From Hassallia byssoidea VB512170 (GTDB lineage Bacteria; Cyanobacteriota; Cyanobacteriia; Cyanobacteriales; Nostocaceae), in assembly GCF_000817785.2 (NCBI RefSeq), contig NZ_JTCM02000071.1, forward strand, positions 1 through 32,652: a DNA stretch of 32,652 bases. The letters run 5' to 3'. Below the pieces are notes generated by a model. It was not told the origin of the DNA. It did not search any database and worked only from the letters and a program-made list of their open reading frames with translations. Below, one piece after another: positions 25,105 through 32,652 of this stretch. The position numbers and the translations under genes were made by a program. Each line of letters opens with the position of its first letter. Positions within the stretch are counted from its first letter, which is position 1.

Positions 25105-25826
25105 CCGACGTGCTACAAGAACAAGCACAAAAATTTACACCAGATGAAGGTGAATCTGCAATCGAAGTTCCTGCTGAGGCAATTGTAGAAGATGCCGAAT
25201 CATCTGAGGAATTGTCAACACATACACCCGAGCAAACTCCGGCTAGACGCACTCCAACCAAGGCTGATTTAGAAGCAATGGTCAAAGAGTTGCAAGAAAA
25301 AGACGAACGATCGCGCCAGAGAGAAAAACAATTACAGCAACAAAATAGTGATTTGCAGTCAGCTTTGTCTAAAGAACAATCGCTTTTGTCAGAACAAAAA
25401 GCATTAGTAGAACGATTGACAAAAGAGCTTTACGATGCTAAGAAAGCTGCACTACAACTTGCAGAAGCTAATTCCCAACTTATAGAAGAAAGCAAAGTTC
25501 TCAAAAAAGAAAAGGAAAAGGAAAAGGAAAGTATTGTTGTCAAACAAGAAAAGGAAATTATCCCAGCTAGCAGCTACAGAAAATCATATCAGCCATTAGA
25601 AAAAGCACCGCAACACCAACCGGAGCAAAATCAATTTAAACCAGCCGCTAGCTACTACAAAAAATCATATTACTCATCCCAAAAGCCACCGCAACCACAA
25701 CCGGAACATAAAGAATTTAAACCAGCCGATAGTTACAAAAAATCACACCGCTCATCGGTAGATTTAGCGCAAAATCAACCGGATGAAGGTGAGGATAATT
25801 CTTCTCAAATGTGGTTACTTGATTAA
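25086..25826 (+). CDS. Coiled-coil, repeat-rich partner of the ParA ATPase, candidate McdB
   Basis: 246 residues, not matching ParB. It has a basic start ([11 protein letters not shown]), an acidic disordered stretch (18-50), a coiled coil rich in K, E and Q (about 58-150), then three degenerate repeats: [11 protein letters not shown] (160-170), [13 protein letters not shown] (186-198) and [12 protein letters not shown] (213-224), separated by Gln/Pro-rich linkers. It ends QMWLLD with tryptophan W243 four residues from the end. A disordered, Gln-rich McdB with a near-terminal Trp is what is known for carboxysome positioning partners. GGAGG four bases before ATG 25086 is a strong ribosome site inside the parA-like 3' end, so the two are coupled. 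The cargo is inferred, not shown. Confidence 0.6.
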   Translation: MVKRRVADVLQEQAQKFTPDEGESAIEVPAEAIVEDAESSEELSTHTPEQTPARRTPTKADLEAMVKELQEKDERSRQREKQLQQQNSDLQSALSKEQSLLSEQKALVERLTKELYDAKKAALQLAEANSQLIEESKVLKKEKEKEKESIVVKQEKEIIPASSYRKSYQPLEKAPQHQPEQNQFKPAASYYKKSYYSSQKPPQPQPEHKEFKPADSYKKSHRSSVDLAQNQPDEGEDNSSQMWLLD

Positions 25827-26076
25827 ATGATTAAAAGAAAGCGCATATGATTGCTTTAGTAGCTCAAGCCTTTTTGGGATGCGGCTATAAAGGTTTATAC
25901 TTGTGAGCCAGTGTTTTTGCGATAGTAAGGAATAGTTGATAATAGCGATCGCCAGATTTATAAATACTTAATAAAAAGTAAGCTTTGTTTGACTAAAAAT
26001 CTCAGAAACGCATATATTATTAATTAAATCAAAGTAATCTTTGCGGTTACTGGGAGTATTAGGTGCTTATTTTTGG

Positions 26077-26991
26077 ATGTACAACTTTTTAGCGATCGCC
26101 TACTTTCAAAATCAATTCTTACCTTTTGCAGAAGCGAAAATTTCCATCGCAACTCATGCTTTGCACTATGGAACCGGCGCTTTTGGCGGACTACGAGGTA
26201 TCCTAGATCCACAAGAAGCTAAACAAATCTTATTATTTAGATTAGACCGCCATTGTCAAAGATTAAGTGACAGTGCAAAATTTCTACACTACAACTTACC
26301 AGCCGAGAAAATCGAAGAAATTATAATTGAATTTGTTAAAAGAAATAAGCCTACCAAGTCTTTTTATATTCGACCTTTTGTCTACACCTCAGATTTGGGA
26401 ATTTTACCCAGACTTCATAACATTGAGAAAGATTTCTTTGTTTATGGTTTAGAATTAGGAGATTATTTATCTCCTGAAGGAGTCAGTTGTCGATTTAGTT
26501 CTTGGTATCGACAAGAAGACCGCAGTTTACCATTAAGAGGGAAAATTAGTGCAGCGTATATTACTTCTTCTCTTGCTAAAACCGAAGCTGTCGAATCTGG
26601 TTTTGACGAAGCGATTTTAATGAATTCTCAGGGTAAAGTAAGTGAAGCCTCCGGGATGAATATTTTTATCGTCAGGAATGGGCAAATATTTACCCCAGCA
26701 AGCGATCAAGATATTCTAGAAGGAATTACCAGAGATACCATTCTGACAATTGCAAAAGACTTAGGTATTAAAACCGTAGAACGCTCTATTGATAAATCTG
26801 AACTTTTAATTGCTGATGAAGTTTTCTTAAGTGGTACAGCAGCAAAAATTGTTCCAGTAACAAGAATTGAAAGTTATAAATTACCAGAAAATAGACCGAT
26901 AACTGAAAAGCTCACAGAAAAACTCATAGCAATTACAGAAAATCGAGAATCCAATTATCGAGATTGGGTGTATCCGATTTCTATTATTTAG
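26077..26991 (+). CDS. ilvE: Branched-chain amino acid aminotransferase
   Basis: A fold-type IV PLP aminotransferase of 304 residues that interconverts branched-chain 2-oxo acids and Leu/Ile/Val with glutamate in the cytosol. Seen: ATHALHYGTGAFGGLRG (27-43, substrate loop), FYIRPFVYTSD (about 97-107), RGKISAAYITSSLAKTEA with the PLP lysine expected in RGK, and ASGMNIFIVRNG. The last block, LSGTAAKIVPV, binds phosphate. D-amino-acid transaminase and aminodeoxychorismate lyase share the fold, but length and motifs favour IlvE. The start ATG 26077 (MYNFLAIAYFQ) replaces the TTG-led longer reading. It stands alone; 25827-26076 shows no gene and should hold its promoter. Confidence 0.85.
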   Translation: MYNFLAIAYFQNQFLPFAEAKISIATHALHYGTGAFGGLRGILDPQEAKQILLFRLDRHCQRLSDSAKFLHYNLPAEKIEEIIIEFVKRNKPTKSFYIRPFVYTSDLGILPRLHNIEKDFFVYGLELGDYLSPEGVSCRFSSWYRQEDRSLPLRGKISAAYITSSLAKTEAVESGFDEAILMNSQGKVSEASGMNIFIVRNGQIFTPASDQDILEGITRDTILTIAKDLGIKTVERSIDKSELLIADEVFLSGTAAKIVPVTRIESYKLPENRPITEKLTEKLIAITENRESNYRDWVYPISII

Positions 26992-27210
26992 TGATTAATC
27001 AATGACAAATAACAAAGGGCAAACGAGAGCAGTCATTCATAAAGTAGGGTGCGCGATCGCCATACTCGCAGTGAATTTTTAAAAATTACACAACTAGAAA
27101 GCACCGTGATGCACCAATATAAGGTGGTGAGTTACACTTCGGGCTTCCCACTCTACACGCGAATGGTGCTTGCTGTGCTGGAACTGAAAGTTAATATTTA
27201 CTGATTTAGA

Positions 27211-27486
27211 CTAGCCTAAACTCGCCTCTACAAACGCCACATAAGGACAACTCGAATAAGGATGTGTACAAGTTGCTTTTATGCCAACGCTGCGAGCATT
27301 CTGAACATTAATGTTCAAAACTTCCTTTGCCGCTACTTTCAAATCTTTTGTAGCTACTACAAAGTTTGGGACAGGAATGATTGCACGCTCATGTAGCTTT
27401 TTCAACCAGCAATCAACAAAATCCGGAAGGAGGGCAAAAAATTTTACTCTTTTAGGAATGATGACACTTAAGGGTAGAGTGAGCAA
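27211..27486 (-). CDS. Hypothetical protein or gene fragment
   Basis: A 91-codon frame with TTG as its only available start and no ribosome site. The part from HERAIIPVPNFVVATKDLKV to the C-terminal CTHPYSSCPYVAFVE reads like coding sequence, with two cysteines eight residues apart. No family is recognised. It ends 6 bp before the alpha/beta hydrolase stop, on the same strand and downstream of it, and could be a small co-transcribed gene or the remains of one. Confidence 0.35.
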   Translation of the reverse strand: MLTLPLSVIIPKRVKFFALLPDFVDCWLKKLHERAIIPVPNFVVATKDLKVAAKEVLNINVQNARSVGIKATCTHPYSSCPYVAFVEASLG

Positions 27487-27492
27487 TAGCTG

Positions 27493-28395
27493 TTAGACTA
27501 ATTGCAAGACATCCTGAAATTCTAAAATATGTTGTGCCGTAATTTGCGGCTGTTCTAAATGAGGGACATGACCGCAATCTTTAATCCAGATAAGTTTACT
27601 ATTGGGAATTGCCCTCTTAAATCTCTTAGCATCCTCGATACCTAAAATCTTGTCAGAATCGCCCCACAAAATCAGCGTAGGTTGGACAATTTCTGATAGT
27701 TTCTTAAATCTAAAACCACCGTAACCACCACTTTTAGTAAAAGCAATCAAAGCTAATTCCCAACTAGGCATTTCTAAATGTAAAGCTGCACAAATTTGAG
27801 CATCACTGTCAGCGAGGCTTTTGTTTTTGTAAGCAGCGCGAGAAATACTTTGGCGTATCTTTGGGTTACGTAAAAACTGAGTAGCCAAATAATCCAACGG
27901 GGGAAACATCAACTTACTTAACGGTGAACTACCCCCTAAACCAGCACTATCAATTAACACTAGCTTTTGTACCACTTCCGGGTAAGTCAGAGTGAAATCA
28001 ATCGCTGCTGCACCACCCATCGAAGCACCCACCAAAATTACAGGTTGATTAATTAGAGTTTTCCAGAAACAATAAAGATGAGTTTTAATTGCAGTAGGAC
28101 TAAACTGTATTCCCGAAACCCTATGAGTAAACCCAAAACCCAACAAATCTACTGCCCAAGTATCATTATTTTCTGCTAAGAATGGTAAAAGGCGACGAAA
28201 TTCTAACAAAGAACTGTCAAAGCCATGAATTAATAAAATCGGCGTTCCACCACTTCCCTTATGTACATAACTTGTAGTAATAGATTGAGTACTCAAAGGA
28301 GTACTTATCGCTATTTGCTCAATACTTTGAGCGAGTGCGATCGCACTTGCTTCTCTTAATTGCCCAACTGCCGCAGGAAGAAAACTAGCAAACAT
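27493..28395 (-). CDS. Alpha/beta-fold hydrolase
   Basis: A 300-residue hydrolase with a complete triad: LLIHGFDSS (54-62, oxyanion region), nucleophile S125 in GASMGG, D248 in GDSDKI and H276 in CGHVPHLEQ. The cap region (about 150-220) is helical. The fold covers esterases, haloalkane dehalogenases and C-C hydrolases; the substrate cannot be told. There is no signal peptide, although the start MFASFLPAAVG is mildly hydrophobic. The ATG at 28395 is the only sensible start. It is divergent from the rhodanese gene across 190 bp. Confidence 0.85.
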   Translation of the reverse strand: MFASFLPAAVGQLREASAIALAQSIEQIAISTPLSTQSITTSYVHKGSGGTPILLIHGFDSSLLEFRRLLPFLAENNDTWAVDLLGFGFTHRVSGIQFSPTAIKTHLYCFWKTLINQPVILVGASMGGAAAIDFTLTYPEVVQKLVLIDSAGLGGSSPLSKLMFPPLDYLATQFLRNPKIRQSISRAAYKNKSLADSDAQICAALHLEMPSWELALIAFTKSGGYGGFRFKKLSEIVQPTLILWGDSDKILGIEDAKRFKRAIPNSKLIWIKDCGHVPHLEQPQITAQHILEFQDVLQLV

Positions 28396-28585
28396 AAATT
28401 TTAGCTTACCTTATAAAACTAAAGATAGCAATTCTATCCCTCAAACTAAAAAACCTATATCAATGCATTCTCTAGCTATTATAAATAGCTTGTGAACATA
28501 TACTTTCCTTTCTTCTCTTGGCGCTCTTGGTTTCTTGGCGGTTCGTTTAAAAAAATTTCTCACAACTCATCTACTATTACTATAT

Positions 28586-29410
28586 ATGAACCAATGGATA
28601 CTCACCCCCAACCAAGCCAAACAATTAATATCCCAAAGCGCAACAATTCTTGACACCCGCAACAAATTAGCATGGTTTCTGGGACATATACCAGACGCTA
28701 TTCACGTCACCTGGCAAGAATTTTCGCAACCAGAAAAACCTTATCGAGGCAACCTCCTAAAAGACGAAAAACTTCTTCAACAAAAACTGCGTAAATTAGG
28801 CATTTCCAACTCAAAACCTGTAATTGTAATTGGCAATCCCGCTCATAACTTTGGTGAAGAAGGACGCATTGTTTGGATGTTACGCACCTTGGGACATAAC
28901 AGCGCAGCTTTCGTTGATGGCGGATATAATGCACTTGTAAAAGCAGGTATTCAAACTACTTTTGGAGGAAATCAACCTCAACAAATCGGAGATTTTGTAG
29001 TCAACCGCACCGCATTATGGGAAATTCAGCGCGATGAACTTAAAGCAAATCTAGCAGAAAATAAGTTAATAGTAATTGATACTCGCGAAAAGCGAGAATA
29101 TAATGGGGCAACTCCTTACGGTGAAAAGCGCGGAGGACATATCCCTGGTGCAGTGCATTTCTATTTCAAAGATTTAATAGATAATAAAGGTAACTTACTT
29201 CCAGCTGAAGAAATTATCACAAAACTAGCAAAATTAGGAATTCAATCTGATACTCCCATTGCTACTTATTGTACAGGTGGTATTCGTTCGGCTTTTTTTG
29301 TCAGCGTTATGGCAAATTTAGGCTTGACTAATGTCAAAAACTATGCTGGTTCAATGTGGGAATGGTCAGCCGAAGGTGCAAATAGCTATCCACTAAAAGA
29401 AAATTTGTAG
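28586..29410 (+). CDS. Thiosulfate/3-mercaptopyruvate sulfurtransferase (tandem rhodanese)
   Basis: A 274-residue protein with two rhodanese domains. The N-terminal, non-catalytic one spans about 5-120 (ILDTRNKLAWFLGHIPDAIHV). The catalytic one spans about 140-270 (VIDTREKREYNGA) and has active-site cysteine C229 in YCTGGIRS. It transfers sulfane sulfur to cyanide or thiols in the cytosol. The CTGGIR loop is nearer to thiosulfate sulfurtransferases than to CGSGVT-type mercaptopyruvate enzymes. ATG 28586 (MNQWILTPNQA) is chosen over GTG 28535, because the longer form adds a hydrophobic stretch not found in the family. Confidence 0.9.
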   Translation: MNQWILTPNQAKQLISQSATILDTRNKLAWFLGHIPDAIHVTWQEFSQPEKPYRGNLLKDEKLLQQKLRKLGISNSKPVIVIGNPAHNFGEEGRIVWMLRTLGHNSAAFVDGGYNALVKAGIQTTFGGNQPQQIGDFVVNRTALWEIQRDELKANLAENKLIVIDTREKREYNGATPYGEKRGGHIPGAVHFYFKDLIDNKGNLLPAEEIITKLAKLGIQSDTPIATYCTGGIRSAFFVSVMANLGLTNVKNYAGSMWEWSAEGANSYPLKENL

Positions 29411-29424
29411 TCAGCTTTTTAGCG

Positions 29425-30165
29425 CTAAAGCGCTGAGTTGATTGCCTTACCAATATACATTAAAGAAGTATTGTTAGTAATTTTTGCTTTAAATCCTCCA
29501 GTTTTTTTATAGTGGATGTAGGCAAGGATGTTATCGAATAAACCTTCACCAAATAAGTCAAATCCGTTAATTTCTATGCTGGCAAAGTTATGATTATGCA
29601 GTAAATTAGTCAGTTCTTCTGGCTTAATAAACTTTTTCCAATCGTGAATACCGCAGGGAATCTCGCGCAAAATATTTTCTAAAAGCCAAATCATGACAAA
29701 TTGAGATTTTACAGTTCTATTGATAGTGTCAAATAAAAATAATCCGTTAGGTTGTAAAACTCTAGAAATTTCGGAAATTGTTTTTCTTAAATCGGCAACA
29801 TGTTCTAAGACATCAACACATACAACAATATCAAAAGAGTTTGCCTGATAAGGCAGATTTTCAGCAAATCCGTGTTGATATTCAATCGGTAATTTGCTGA
29901 TTGCTGCATGTTCTTGAGCTTGTTTAATACATTTTGCTGATTGATCTACCCCGCTGGCGATCGCTCCCCTTCTTGCCATAAATTCGCAAGAAAACCCGCC
30001 GCCACAGCCAATGTCCAATACTCGCAATCCCTGCCAAGAAGGTACGTACCGATCAAAAAAATCAAATCGGGGTTGATTTAAGTAATAGAGAGCGTAGATT
30101 TTAGCATCTGACTGCCACCAAATATCTGCACTCAAGTCATAAAATTGCAAGTCATTTTTTTTCAT
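29425..30165 (-). CDS. UbiG-like SAM-dependent methyltransferase
   Basis: A 246-residue class I methyltransferase. VLDIGCGGGF (49-58) is the SAM-binding motif I, ASGVDQS is motif II, and VCVDVLEHVADL the motif after strand 4. The start FYDLSADIWW and the INRTVKSQF segment are like UbiG, the ubiquinone O-methyltransferase. Cyanobacteria make plastoquinone instead, so the actual acceptor is uncertain. ATG 30165 (MKKNDLQFYDL) is preferred. The longer reading to 30264 would overlap the ccmK3 start on the other strand. The 97-bp gap to ccmK3 is a shared divergent promoter region. Confidence 0.85.
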   Translation of the reverse strand: MKKNDLQFYDLSADIWWQSDAKIYALYYLNQPRFDFFDRYVPSWQGLRVLDIGCGGGFSCEFMARRGAIASGVDQSAKCIKQAQEHAAISKLPIEYQHGFAENLPYQANSFDIVVCVDVLEHVADLRKTISEISRVLQPNGLFLFDTINRTVKSQFVMIWLLENILREIPCGIHDWKKFIKPEELTNLLHNHNFASIEINGFDLFGEGLFDNILAYIHYKKTGGFKAKITNNTSLMYIGKAINSAL

Positions 30166-30262
30166 CTTTCCATACCCAAACGAACTGGGCGAATTATAAG
30201 ATGCTAACGTAACAACATCGTACAATTGATAACACCCATCCCTTGACTTAGGAGTTGATGCC

Positions 30263-30574
30263 ATGCCGATGGCGGTTGGAGTAATTGAAACTTTAGGTTT
30301 TCCAGCTGTGTTAGCAGCAGCAGATGCAATGGTGAAAGCTGCCGGCGTAACATTGGTATACTACGGTCTAGCGGAAAGCGCTCGCTTCGTAGTCGCAGTC
30401 AGGGGACACGTAGCTGAGGTGAAAACAGCGGTTGCAGCCGGAATCGCTGCCGGAGAGGAAGCTTACGGTGGTCAAGTAATCACCCACTACATCGTTCCCA
30501 ACCCTCCGGAGAATGTGGAAAGCATTTTGCCCATCCACTTTACCGAAAAATCAGAACCATACCGTATCTTCTAA
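30263..30574 (+). CDS. ccmK3: Carboxysome shell protein CcmK3
   Basis: A 103-residue bacterial microcompartment (BMC) domain protein beginning [20 protein letters not shown], with HYIVPNPPENVESILPI near the end. The pore-facing loop reads YGLAESARF, where CcmK1/2/4 carry a Gly-Ser type. The YGLAESA loop and the NP-ENVE tail match CcmK3 of other beta-cyanobacteria. CcmK3 is known to form mixed hexamers with CcmK4 and to tune shell permeability. TAGGAG sits 9 nt before the ATG. It is followed 85 bp later by ccmK4 in the same direction, the usual satellite operon apart from the main ccm cluster. Confidence 0.93.
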   Translation: MPMAVGVIETLGFPAVLAAADAMVKAAGVTLVYYGLAESARFVVAVRGHVAEVKTAVAAGIAAGEEAYGGQVITHYIVPNPPENVESILPIHFTEKSEPYRIF

Positions 30575-30659
30575 CCAAGTTCGCCATCAAAATCGGTAGC
30601 GAACATTCGTACAATTATTGAGTAGCGCCACATACGTTTACTTATACAGGAGATCAATT

Positions 30660-31013
30660 ATGTCATCATCACAGGCAGTTGGAGCATTGGAAACTAAAGG
30701 TTTTCCCGCTGTGCTAGCAGCAGCAGATGCAATGGTGAAAGCCGGTCGAGTCACCCTCGTCGGTTATATCAGAGTTGGTAGCGCTCGCTTTACAGTCAAT
30801 ATTCGCGGAGATGTTTCGGAAGTAAAAGCCGCTATGGCTGCTGGTGTTGATGCGGTCGAAAATGTTCATGGTGGTACTTTGGAATCTTGGGTAATTATTC
30901 CTCGTCCCCATGAAAACGTTGAAGCTGTTTTGCCCATAGGCTACACAGACCAAGTCCAAGAGTATCGCGAATCTGTCGAAAACCCGATTGTTAGGTCTTC
31001 TAACGGCAGATAG
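30660..31013 (+). CDS. ccmK4: Carboxysome shell protein CcmK4
   Basis: A 117-residue BMC-domain shell hexamer protein ([26 protein letters not shown] in pieces). The pore loop is RVGSARF and the C-terminal half [19 protein letters not shown] is diagnostic of CcmK4. The hexamer tiles the carboxysome facets and passes bicarbonate. The ATG at 30660 has AGGAG 7 nt upstream and is chosen over an upstream GTG at 30618, whose extra 14 residues are not BMC sequence. It forms an operon with ccmK3. The basic tail [11 protein letters not shown] extends past the BMC fold. Confidence 0.94.
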   Translation: MSSSQAVGALETKGFPAVLAAADAMVKAGRVTLVGYIRVGSARFTVNIRGDVSEVKAAMAAGVDAVENVHGGTLESWVIIPRPHENVEAVLPIGYTDQVQEYRESVENPIVRSSNGR

Positions 31014-31020
31014 AGTTAAA

Positions 31021-31130
31021 GTTATTTGTTAATTGTTAGTTGTTAGTTGTTAGTTGATAGTTGATAGTTGGTTATTTTACTAACTGACGACCAATTACCA
31101 ATTACCAATTACCAATTACCAATTACCAAT
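31021..31130. repeat. Two heptamer arrays between ccmK4 and the glycosyltransferase
   Basis: GTTAGTT/GATAGTT units (31026-31071) and five or more ATTACCA units (31090-31130) are separated by about 18 bp. The second array, CCAATTA, partly complements the first, so a hairpin is possible. They are short tandemly repeated sequences of the kind common in filamentous cyanobacteria, and they fill the gap up to 10 bp before the next start codon. Confidence 0.9.
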
Positions 31131-31139
31131 AACTAATCT

Positions 31140-31871
31140 ATGTCCCGCGTCTCGATTATCATCCCCACTTTAAATGAGGCAAAGTGTCTGGGACGCACCT
31201 TGCGTCATCTCAGTTTACTCACACCCCCAGCTTGGGAGGTGCTGGTTGTGGATGGCGGTAGTTCTGACGAAACGATCGCCATCGCCCAAACAGCAGGTGT
31301 ACAAGTCATTTCTGCCAAACAATGCGGACGCGCTGCCCAATCAAATCAAGGTGCAGAAGTCGCAACTGGAGAAATCCTCTGCTTTCTGCACGCAGACACT
31401 TTGGTAAGCGACGACTTGGTAACAGTTATTGAGCAGACACTAGCAGACAAAACTGTTGTTGCTGGCGGTTTTATTTCCCTGATGGCAGGTGAAAAAACAA
31501 CGCGCTGGGGAGTTTCACTGCACAACTGGCTGAAAACTTATTACGCACCGTTGCTTTTTCGCCCACATTTGTTTTTTCAAGGACTGCGTTTATTGTTTGG
31601 CGATCAAGTAATTTTCGCACGCCGCGCTGATTTCTGGGAATGTGGCGGTTTTGACAGCAACCTCCCAATTATGGAAGAAGCCGACTTGTGCATAAAAATA
31701 GTACGACGGGGAAAAATTCGCTTGGTGAATCGTATCGTCCAAAGTAGCGATCGCCGTGTCGCAAAATGGGGCTTCTTCAAAGCCACCGCAATATATCTTT
31801 ACATCGGCTTTCTTTGGGGTGTTGGTGTGTCCCCACAATACCTGAAGCAATTTTATAAAGACATTCGGTGA
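31140..31871 (+). CDS. Family 2 glycosyltransferase
   Basis: A 243-residue GT-A fold glycosyltransferase. SIIIPTLNEA (5-14) starts the nucleotide-binding fold, VVDGGSSDET (36-45) binds the sugar nucleotide, and FLHADT (82-87) carries the metal-binding acidic residue. GGFDSNLPIMEEADLCIKIVRRGKI (in pieces, about 177-200) holds the acceptor-site ED-type pair. It fits the small GT2 branch found next to phosphoesterase-type proteins in some bacteria. Donor and acceptor are unknown. A C-terminal hydrophobic segment (about 218-234, IYLYIGFLWGVGVS) may touch the membrane. The ATG at 31140 follows repeat DNA without a clear Shine-Dalgarno. Confidence 0.85.
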   Translation: MSRVSIIIPTLNEAKCLGRTLRHLSLLTPPAWEVLVVDGGSSDETIAIAQTAGVQVISAKQCGRAAQSNQGAEVATGEILCFLHADTLVSDDLVTVIEQTLADKTVVAGGFISLMAGEKTTRWGVSLHNWLKTYYAPLLFRPHLFFQGLRLLFGDQVIFARRADFWECGGFDSNLPIMEEADLCIKIVRRGKIRLVNRIVQSSDRRVAKWGFFKATAIYLYIGFLWGVGVSPQYLKQFYKDIR

Positions 31872-31964
31872 AAATATTTAGCGCCTCGTGTCCTGATTGT
31901 AGTCAGCGCAGAGAGCGCGAAAATATCAAAATATAAACAGAAATTGTTGCAAGGAGAACCTTTA

Positions 31965-32420
31965 TTAACTCAAAATACTAAGCCAGTAGTCAGCCATCTG
32001 ACCACGCCCTTCTAAGCTTGCACTCAGCAAATCTTTGCAGGGTAAGCTTGTATTTTTGTTTTCGTCTAAAAATTTTCTGAGCGCTTGCCCCTCGTTTTCA
32101 AGTACCGCATCGAAGTAATAATCAGTTATTGAATAATAGTATGGCAGCATCCATTTTAATTCTTTGTCTAGCTTGTTTGTGGATGCAAGGGCTTCAAGCT
32201 GTTCTAATACCTCCCACCCATCCAATTGGTGCAATCCAGTCAGGAATGATGGCTCTGCAAAATCAAACCACCACAGGAACAATGCTCGTTTAAGTGCTTC
32301 GATATCACCCTGGACAGCAAGATCCACATATTTGTTATAAACACGACGTGTGTTGTCGAATATACCGCTGCTTTCTAACTCAGCCTCCTTCTGTTCAATT
32401 AGTCCTTCGATACCGCGCAC
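31965..32420 (-). CDS. Acidic helical protein of unknown function
   Basis: A 151-residue acidic, helix-rich protein with many W and Y residues (LFLWWFDFAEPSFLTG; KWMLPYYYSITDYYFD). No signal peptide and no recognised domain, although the composition resembles immunity-type proteins found after toxin genes. The called start is GTG 32420. AGGAG lies about 20 nt upstream, nearer to in-frame ATA and CTT codons than to the GTG, so the true start is unclear. It follows, on the same strand, a gene that runs off the window. Confidence 0.6.
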   Translation of the reverse strand: MRGIEGLIEQKEAELESSGIFDNTRRVYNKYVDLAVQGDIEALKRALFLWWFDFAEPSFLTGLHQLDGWEVLEQLEALASTNKLDKELKWMLPYYYSITDYYFDAVLENEGQALRKFLDENKNTSLPCKDLLSASLEGRGQMADYWLSILS

Positions 32421-32476
32421 TTTGTCAAGTATATGAAACTCCTATAAAGCAAGTTCATTCAAATTCATTTGCATTT

Positions 32477-32652
32477 TCACTCTAGACCCTCGACTAGTTT
32501 TTTAAATAGTAACTTTGCAGCTTTGGCACTAATGCGCGATCGCACTAACCTTACTGGACGCCCCTGAGACTTTTCAGCGTCCAACTGACTACCGAGAATT
32601 TCACCAATTTCATTATCAAGGCGGCAGCGCTTAACCTCGATGCGGGTGAAGA
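32477..32652 (-). CDS. Partial gene, C-terminal end only
   Basis: An uninterrupted frame enters from the right edge and stops at TGA 32477-32479 after 57 residues. The visible end includes TRIEVKRCRLDNEIGEILG, RPVRLVRSRISAKA and KKLVEGLE. It is basic and looks coded, with an in-frame GCGATCGC. No family is recognised. Its stop is 57 bp before the next gene's GTG, so the two may be one operon; the rest lies outside the window. Confidence 0.55.
   Translation of the reverse strand, partial: FTRIEVKRCRLDNEIGEILGSQLDAEKSQGRPVRLVRSRISAKAAKLLFKKLVEGLE

Noticed and set aside
24454-25826. Plasmid or chromosome partition parAB locus
   Set aside because: The partner lacks ParB motifs and no parS-like site, origin or replication gene was seen; a positioning role fits better.

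Overview
The window looks like chromosome from a filamentous, probably heterocyst-forming cyanobacterium (Nostoc/Anabaena/Calothrix group). The octamer GCGATCGC (HIP1) is scattered throughout. Heptanucleotide tandem repeats sit between and even inside genes. The gene content is cyanobacterial: acyl-lipid desaturases desC-desA-desB, carboxysome shell genes ccmK3-ccmK4, a CYP110-type P450 and AMIN-domain proteins. No rRNA, tRNA, CRISPR array, transposase or phage gene was found. All calls come from reading the sequence; no database search was run.

Layout. 1-1.4 kb: tandem 21-bp palindromic repeats, then a PLP lyase on the minus strand. 1.5-5.0 kb: desC, desA and desB on the plus strand, with hairpins between them and a 20-codon leader ORF with a strong Shine-Dalgarno overlapping the desB start. 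5.0-7.0 kb: an accessory-looking patch, with a nucleotidyltransferase bracketed by copies of one palindrome, then a GC-richer aspartate-carbamoyltransferase-like gene that lacks aspartate-site residues and is flanked by 13-bp direct repeats. 7.0-9.3 kb (minus): a GNAT acetyltransferase, proA and a zinc-ribbon membrane protein. 10-11.7 kb: a cytoplasmic-looking subtilase. 12.1-13.0 kb: two Mop/TOBE oxyanion-binding proteins, one fused to a ribbon-helix-helix domain and preceded by two TGGTA/TACCA palindromes. 13.0-13.5 kb: a 53-residue membrane protein in what otherwise looks non-coding. 13.8-19.6 kb (minus): lnt, gyrA and a ClC-family transporter. 19.9-22.6 kb: a small acidic protein, a histone-deacetylase-fold enzyme and an AMIN-beta-lactamase-fold protein. 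22.9-25.8 kb: a P450, then a ParA ATPase overlapping a coiled-coil partner gene. 26-29.4 kb: a branched-chain aminotransferase, an alpha/beta hydrolase and a rhodanese. 29.4-31.9 kb: a UbiG-type methyltransferase, ccmK3, ccmK4 and a family 2 glycosyltransferase. 31.9 kb to the end: an unrecognised acidic protein and the 3' end of another gene.

How genes work together. DesC, DesA and DesB introduce successive double bonds (delta-9, delta-12, omega-3) into membrane glycerolipids, the cold-acclimation pathway. CcmK3 and CcmK4 are carboxysome shell proteins. The ParA/coiled-coil pair 5 kb away resembles the McdA/McdB carboxysome-positioning system, so the 24-31 kb segment may be a satellite carboxysome region; this is an inference.

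The best candidates for something undescribed are the RHH-TOBE regulator with its operator-like palindromes, the carbamoyltransferase of altered specificity, and the ParA/repeat-protein pair. The in-frame repeat insertions in lnt are an unusual genome-evolution feature.
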